Of a stretch of DNA of 64,000 bases, positions 61,049-64,000 are shown one piece after another. The notes beneath the pieces were generated by a model that worked only from the letters and a program-made list of their open reading frames with translations, did no database searches and was not told the origin of the DNA. The DNA is from Sphingomonadales bacterium 32-65-25 (lineage in GTDB: Bacteria; Pseudomonadota; Alphaproteobacteria; Sphingomonadales; Sphingomonadaceae): assembly GCA_002280855.1 (NCBI GenBank), contig NCEU01000008.1, positions 1-64,000 on the forward strand, read 5' to 3'. A program made the position numbers and the translations under genes. The number at the start of each line of letters is the position of its first letter. Within the stretch, counting starts at the first letter, position 1.

Positions 61049-62875
61049 ATGCAATCCATGGCCGCTCCGTCCGGCCCACCGCAGGGTGAGGCCGATTTCA
61101 AGACGCTGAAGCGTTTCCTGCCCTATCTGTGGCCGGCCGATCGCTCCGATCTGAAACTGCGCGTGGTCGGCGCGCTGTGCCTGGTGCTGCTGGCCAAAAG
61201 CGTCATGCTGGCCATGCCCTACACGCTGAAGCTGGCGCTGGATGCGATGTCGGCCAATCTGTCGGGCGGGGCCGGCGTGGCGATGGCGCTGGTCGCCTCC
61301 TATGCGCTCGCCCGCTTCGGCGGCGTGCTGTTCGACAATTTCCGCAACGCGCTGTTCGAAAAAGTTGGCCAGGAAGCCGCGCGCCACCTTAGCCTTGATG
61401 TGTTCAGCCACATCCACCGGCTTTCGCTGCGTTTCCACCTCGAACGCCGCACCGGCGCACTCACCCGGCTGATCGAGCGCGGCACCAAGAGCATCGACAC
61501 CATGCTCTATTTCCTGCTGTTCAACATCTTCCCGACCGTGATCGAACTCACCGCCGTCTGCATCCTGTTCGGACGCGGTTTCGGCTGGGAACTGGTGGTG
61601 GCCACGCTGGCGATGGTGGCGGCATACATTGTCTACACCCAGCGCATCACCGATTGGCGCGCGAACCTGCGTCGCGAAATGGTGACCAGCGACCAGAACG
61701 CCACCGCGCGCGCCGTGGACAGCCTCCTGAATTACGAAACGGTCAAATATTTCAACGCGGAAAGCCATGAAAACGCCAATTATGGCCGGGCCATCAAGCG
61801 TTACACCGATGCCGCCACCAAATCCGAAGTCAGCCTCGCCTGGCTCAACATCGGGCAGAGCTTCATCACCAACGCGCTGATGGCCGGCGCGCTGGTCTAT
61901 GTGGTGTGGGGCTGGAATAAGGGCCGCTTCACCATCGGCGATATTGCCTTCGTCAATGGGCTGCTGATGCAATTGTTCCGCCCGCTTGATCTGCTCGGCA
62001 TGGTCTATCGCGAAATCCGCCAGGGCCTGATCGACATGGACGCGATGTTCCGCCTGATCGACACCGCGCCGGAAATCGCCGACGCGCCGGGCGCGGTTCC
62101 ACTCAGCCTGGCGGGCGCGCGGGTCACCTTCGACGCCGTGCAGTTCGGCTATGATCCGCGCCGGCAGATCCTGCACGGCGTAAGCTTCGACGTGGAACCG
62201 GGGCGCAAGCTCGCCGTGGTCGGCCATTCGGGCGCCGGCAAATCGACGCTGTCCCGCATTCTCTACCGCTTCTACGACATCAAGGGCGGGCAAGTCAGGA
62301 TCGACGGGCAGGATATCGCCCATGTCACGCAAGACAGTCTGCGCCGCGCCATCGGCATCGTGCCGCAGGATACGGTGCTGTTCAACGATACGATCGGTTA
62401 CAACATCGCCTATGGCCGGCCCGATGCATCGGAGGCCGAGATCATCGCGGCGGCGCGCGGCGCGGCCATCCACGATTTCATCCTCAGCCTGCCCGATGGC
62501 TACAAGACGCAGGTGGGCGAACGCGGGCTGAAACTGTCGGGCGGGGAGAAGCAGCGCGTCGCCATCGCCCGTACCATCCTGAAGAACCCGGCGATCCTGA
62601 TCCTTGATGAAGCCACCAGCGCGCTCGATTCCGCCACCGAAGCCAGCATCCAGGACGCGCTGGGCGGTGTATCCGCCGGGCGCACCACCATCGTTATCGC
62701 CCACCGGCTTTCCACCATCACCGATGCCGACGAGATCATCGTGATGGACGCCGGCCGCATCATCGAGCGCGGCCGCCACGAGGAATTGCTGGCGCAGGCC
62801 GGCGCCTATGCCGAGATGTGGGCGCTGCAACAGGCCGAAGAAGACGACAGCACTGCCGAGCCGGCGACCGCGTGA
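61049..62875 (+). CDS. Atm1-type ABC exporter, fused membrane and ATPase domains
   Basis: The 608-residue half-transporter has six membrane helices (about residues 35-330) and a C-terminal ATPase with Walker A GHSGAGKST, signature LSGGEKQR and Walker B ILILDEATSALD plus the IAHRLST switch. SLLNYETVKYFNAESHE and SLAWLNIGQSFI are strong markers of the Atm1/ABCB7 group, which exports glutathione-linked metal or sulfur species. It likely works as a homodimer in the inner membrane. ATG 61049 and ATG 61058 are both possible; no clear ribosome binding site separates them. Confidence 0.92.
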   Translation: MQSMAAPSGPPQGEADFKTLKRFLPYLWPADRSDLKLRVVGALCLVLLAKSVMLAMPYTLKLALDAMSANLSGGAGVAMALVASYALARFGGVLFDNFRNALFEKVGQEAARHLSLDVFSHIHRLSLRFHLERRTGALTRLIERGTKSIDTMLYFLLFNIFPTVIELTAVCILFGRGFGWELVVATLAMVAAYIVYTQRITDWRANLRREMVTSDQNATARAVDSLLNYETVKYFNAESHENANYGRAIKRYTDAATKSEVSLAWLNIGQSFITNALMAGALVYVVWGWNKGRFTIGDIAFVNGLLMQLFRPLDLLGMVYREIRQGLIDMDAMFRLIDTAPEIADAPGAVPLSLAGARVTFDAVQFGYDPRRQILHGVSFDVEPGRKLAVVGHSGAGKSTLSRILYRFYDIKGGQVRIDGQDIAHVTQDSLRRAIGIVPQDTVLFNDTIGYNIAYGRPDASEAEIIAAARGAAIHDFILSLPDGYKTQVGERGLKLSGGEKQRVAIARTILKNPAILILDEATSALDSATEASIQDALGGVSAGRTTIVIAHRLSTITDADEIIVMDAGRIIERGRHEELLAQAGAYAEMWALQQAEEDDSTAEPATA

Positions 62876-62882
62876 AACAAAA

Positions 62883-62912
62883 CGGGGGCCGGCTCTGGTG
62901 AGCCGGCCCCCG
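62883..62912. terminator. Strong bidirectional terminator between the Atm1 and fasciclin genes
   Basis: CGGGGGCCGGCTC (62883-62895) and GAGCCGGCCCCCG (62900-62912) form a perfect 13-bp stem with a TGGT loop. On the minus strand it is followed by TTTTGTTT, a good rho-independent tail for the fasciclin gene. Confidence 0.85.
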
Positions 62913-62935
62913 TGGATACGCCACGAACGAAACGC

Positions 62936-63487
62936 TTACGGCAGCACCACCGCGTCGACGACGTGGATGACGCCGTTGGACTGCATCACATCGGCGATGC
63001 GCACATGGCTCATGCCGCCCTTGGCATCGCGCAGCATCACAAGTTTGCCCATCATGGAGGCGGTCAGCTTACCGCCCTGCACGGTGGTCAGTTCGGCCTT
63101 GCCGTCGCCGGCCTTGATGGCATTCACCACATCAGCGGCGGTGAACTTGCCGGCCACCACGTGATAGGTGAGCACGTCGGTGAGCATGGCCTTGTTTTCC
63201 GGCTTGAGCAGGGTTTCCACCGTGCCGGCCGGCAGCTTGGCGAAAGCGGCGTTGGTGGGGGCGAACACGGTGAACGGGCCCTCGCCCTTCAGCGTTTCAA
63301 CCAGGCCAGCGGCCTTCACGGCGGCAACCAGCGTGGTGTGATCGGCCGAGTTCACGGCATTATCGATGATATCATTGGTGGGCAGCATCGGGGCGCCGCC
63401 CACGATCGGCTGTGCGCTGACCATTGGGGACAGGCCGGCCGCGGCAATGGCAAACAGCGCAGCGCGCAGGGCAGTGTTGGAACGCAT
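62936..63487 (-). CDS. Secreted fasciclin-domain (FAS1) protein
   Basis: The 183-residue protein starts at ATG 63487 behind GGAGAATCTC and has a signal peptide (cleavage near PMVSA). A single FAS1 domain fills the rest: [37 protein letters not shown] (H1 motif), [10 protein letters not shown], and the C-terminal [23 protein letters not shown] (H2). It is like the MPT70/MPT83 group. Upstream lies an anti-sigma factor gene of RskA type, the arrangement in which SigK controls fasciclin genes. An ECF-like promoter precedes it and a strong terminator follows. Confidence 0.93.
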   Translation of the reverse strand: MRSNTALRAALFAIAAAGLSPMVSAQPIVGGAPMLPTNDIIDNAVNSADHTTLVAAVKAAGLVETLKGEGPFTVFAPTNAAFAKLPAGTVETLLKPENKAMLTDVLTYHVVAGKFTAADVVNAIKAGDGKAELTTVQGGKLTASMMGKLVMLRDAKGGMSHVRIADVMQSNGVIHVVDAVVLP

Positions 63488-63524
63488 GAGATTCTCCATC
63501 TCGTTGATCAGGTGCCGCCACAAT

Positions 63525-63552
63525 AGACGGACCCTTCAGATACGTGAGATGG
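63525..63552 (-). promoter_or_regulatory. Candidate ECF sigma-factor promoter of the fasciclin gene
   Basis: On the minus strand CCATCT (63552-63547) is followed after 16 bases by CCGTCT (63530-63525), about 38 bases before the start codon. CGTC-type -10 boxes are typical of ECF sigma factors, and an anti-sigma factor gene is adjacent. The match to any SigK consensus is not verified. Confidence 0.4.
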
Positions 63553-63601
63553 GTGACAAGGCTGCGCATGCCAGTGCCGCTGCGACGAAATGGGCCAGCA
63601 A

Positions 63602-64000
63602 TCAGTCAGCCGACAATTTGCCCGTGGCAATCACCGGCCCGGTGGGCGCGCCGGTGGGCGAACCGCCGGTGGGTTCAATGGAAATCGCCAGGATCACGCC
63701 GGGTTTCAGTCCGGCCAGCCGATCGCGCGGGATGGTCTGGCTGCGACCAGCGGCGATATCGATCACGCCCAGCGACCGCGGCGGGTTCTTGCCTTCGATC
63801 ACCCACAGTTCAGGCACCGTGCCGCCAGTGGCCTTATCGCTGGCTGCAACCGGGGCAAAACGCACCTGCCCGTTGGCCGGATCAAAGGCGGCGGCAATCA
63901 GCGGCTTGCCATCGGCATCGGCCAGCGTTGCCACCAGCGCCGGGCCATCGGCAACTATGGCCGGCACACCGGGCGCCACGGCACCGGGCTGCACCAGAAC
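63602..64000 (-). CDS. Anti-sigma-K factor RskA-type C-terminal domain, 5' end cut by window
   Basis: The frame is open to the window edge (133 codons) and ends at 63602. The visible part is the periplasmic RskA-like domain: ADADGKPLIAAAFDPANGQVRFAPV, then VPELWVIEGKNPPRSLGVIDIA (the conserved YELWLI-G--P-SLG-- pattern), and ILAISIEPTGGSPTGAPTGPVIATGKL (the EP-GGSPTGxPTGPV ending). This is diagnostic of the family. The membrane helix and sigma-binding domain, and probably the sigK-like gene, lie beyond the window. It should hold an ECF sigma factor inactive and release it on a signal, turning on the fasciclin gene. Confidence 0.9.
   Translation of the reverse strand, partial: VLVQPGAVAPGVPAIVADGPALVATLADADGKPLIAAAFDPANGQVRFAPVAASDKATGGTVPELWVIEGKNPPRSLGVIDIAAGRSQTIPRDRLAGLKPGVILAISIEPTGGSPTGAPTGPVIATGKLSAD

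Noticed and set aside
60689..62830. A 713-codon open frame on the minus strand opposite the Atm1-type exporter
   Set aside because: It also runs into the rnr gene in another frame and has the composition of an antisense shadow.

Overview
This window is about 64 kb of GC-rich, densely packed bacterial chromosome. It carries 55 protein-coding genes (one cut at each edge) and one tRNA-Thr, and no gap without a gene exceeds about 250 bases. The gene content points to an alphaproteobacterium of the order Sphingomonadales. The signs are Gram-negative envelope genes (lnt, lolA, PBP1A), an ABA4-like carotenoid-associated membrane protein, a DUF1289 protein, a ligase-associated DNA-repair set, many secreted peptidases and a SigK/RskA-type fasciclin module. 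I see no phage, insertion sequence, integrase or CRISPR array. The assignment to this order is an inference from gene families, not from a marker gene comparison.

Layout. 1-9.5 kb holds an exported methyltransferase, a thioesterase, several peptide-degrading enzymes (S9 oligopeptidase, two M24 peptidases, a DUF885-like protein), a glutathione peroxidase and tRNA-Thr(GGT). 9.5-15.4 kb holds a two-gene osmoprotectant-type ABC importer with permease and binding protein fused, lnt, metK with a candidate regulatory palindrome, and a small monooxygenase. 15.5-21.5 kb holds a membrane protein, a polysaccharide flippase, a flavin reductase, galU and a D-aminoacylase-like amidohydrolase. 21.5-25.7 kb holds the ligase-associated repair genes (PdeM phosphoesterase, Lhr-type helicase, MBL exonuclease) without the ligase. 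25.7-36.9 kb holds pyrD, gamma-glutamyltransferase, an acyl-CoA ligase, PBP1A, prfC, a D-Ala-D-Ala carboxypeptidase, a RidA protein and a second exported methyltransferase. 36.9-42.3 kb is a run of overlapping genes (ABA4-like, DUF1289, LLM oxidoreductase, split Alg14/Alg13-like glycosyltransferase, TesB-like thioesterase) followed by an alkylsulfatase.

The most interesting region is 42.3-52.8 kb. Four tightly coupled genes on the minus strand encode a pentaheme cytochrome c, a lipoprotein with tandem HbpS/GlcG-like domains, an outer-membrane beta-barrel, and a 1403-residue decaheme cytochrome c ending in an LVIVD-type beta-propeller. A LuxR-type regulator is transcribed divergently, and the region between holds three palindromes. 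The composition resembles a porin-cytochrome conduit that carries electrons across the outer membrane, but no part is an obvious copy of the Mtr/Omc proteins I know. I consider this the best candidate for an undescribed system here.

52.8-64 kb holds lolA, an xthA-ribA-L,D-transpeptidase operon (RibA with a degenerate RibB-like half), an alpha/beta hydrolase, an S10 carboxypeptidase, RNase R, an Atm1-type ABC exporter, and a fasciclin protein next to a truncated RskA-type anti-sigma factor. A repeat of about 55 bases occurs five times (one at 35.6 kb, four at 56-58.7 kb), usually beside a stop codon. Its hairpin is kept by compensatory base changes.
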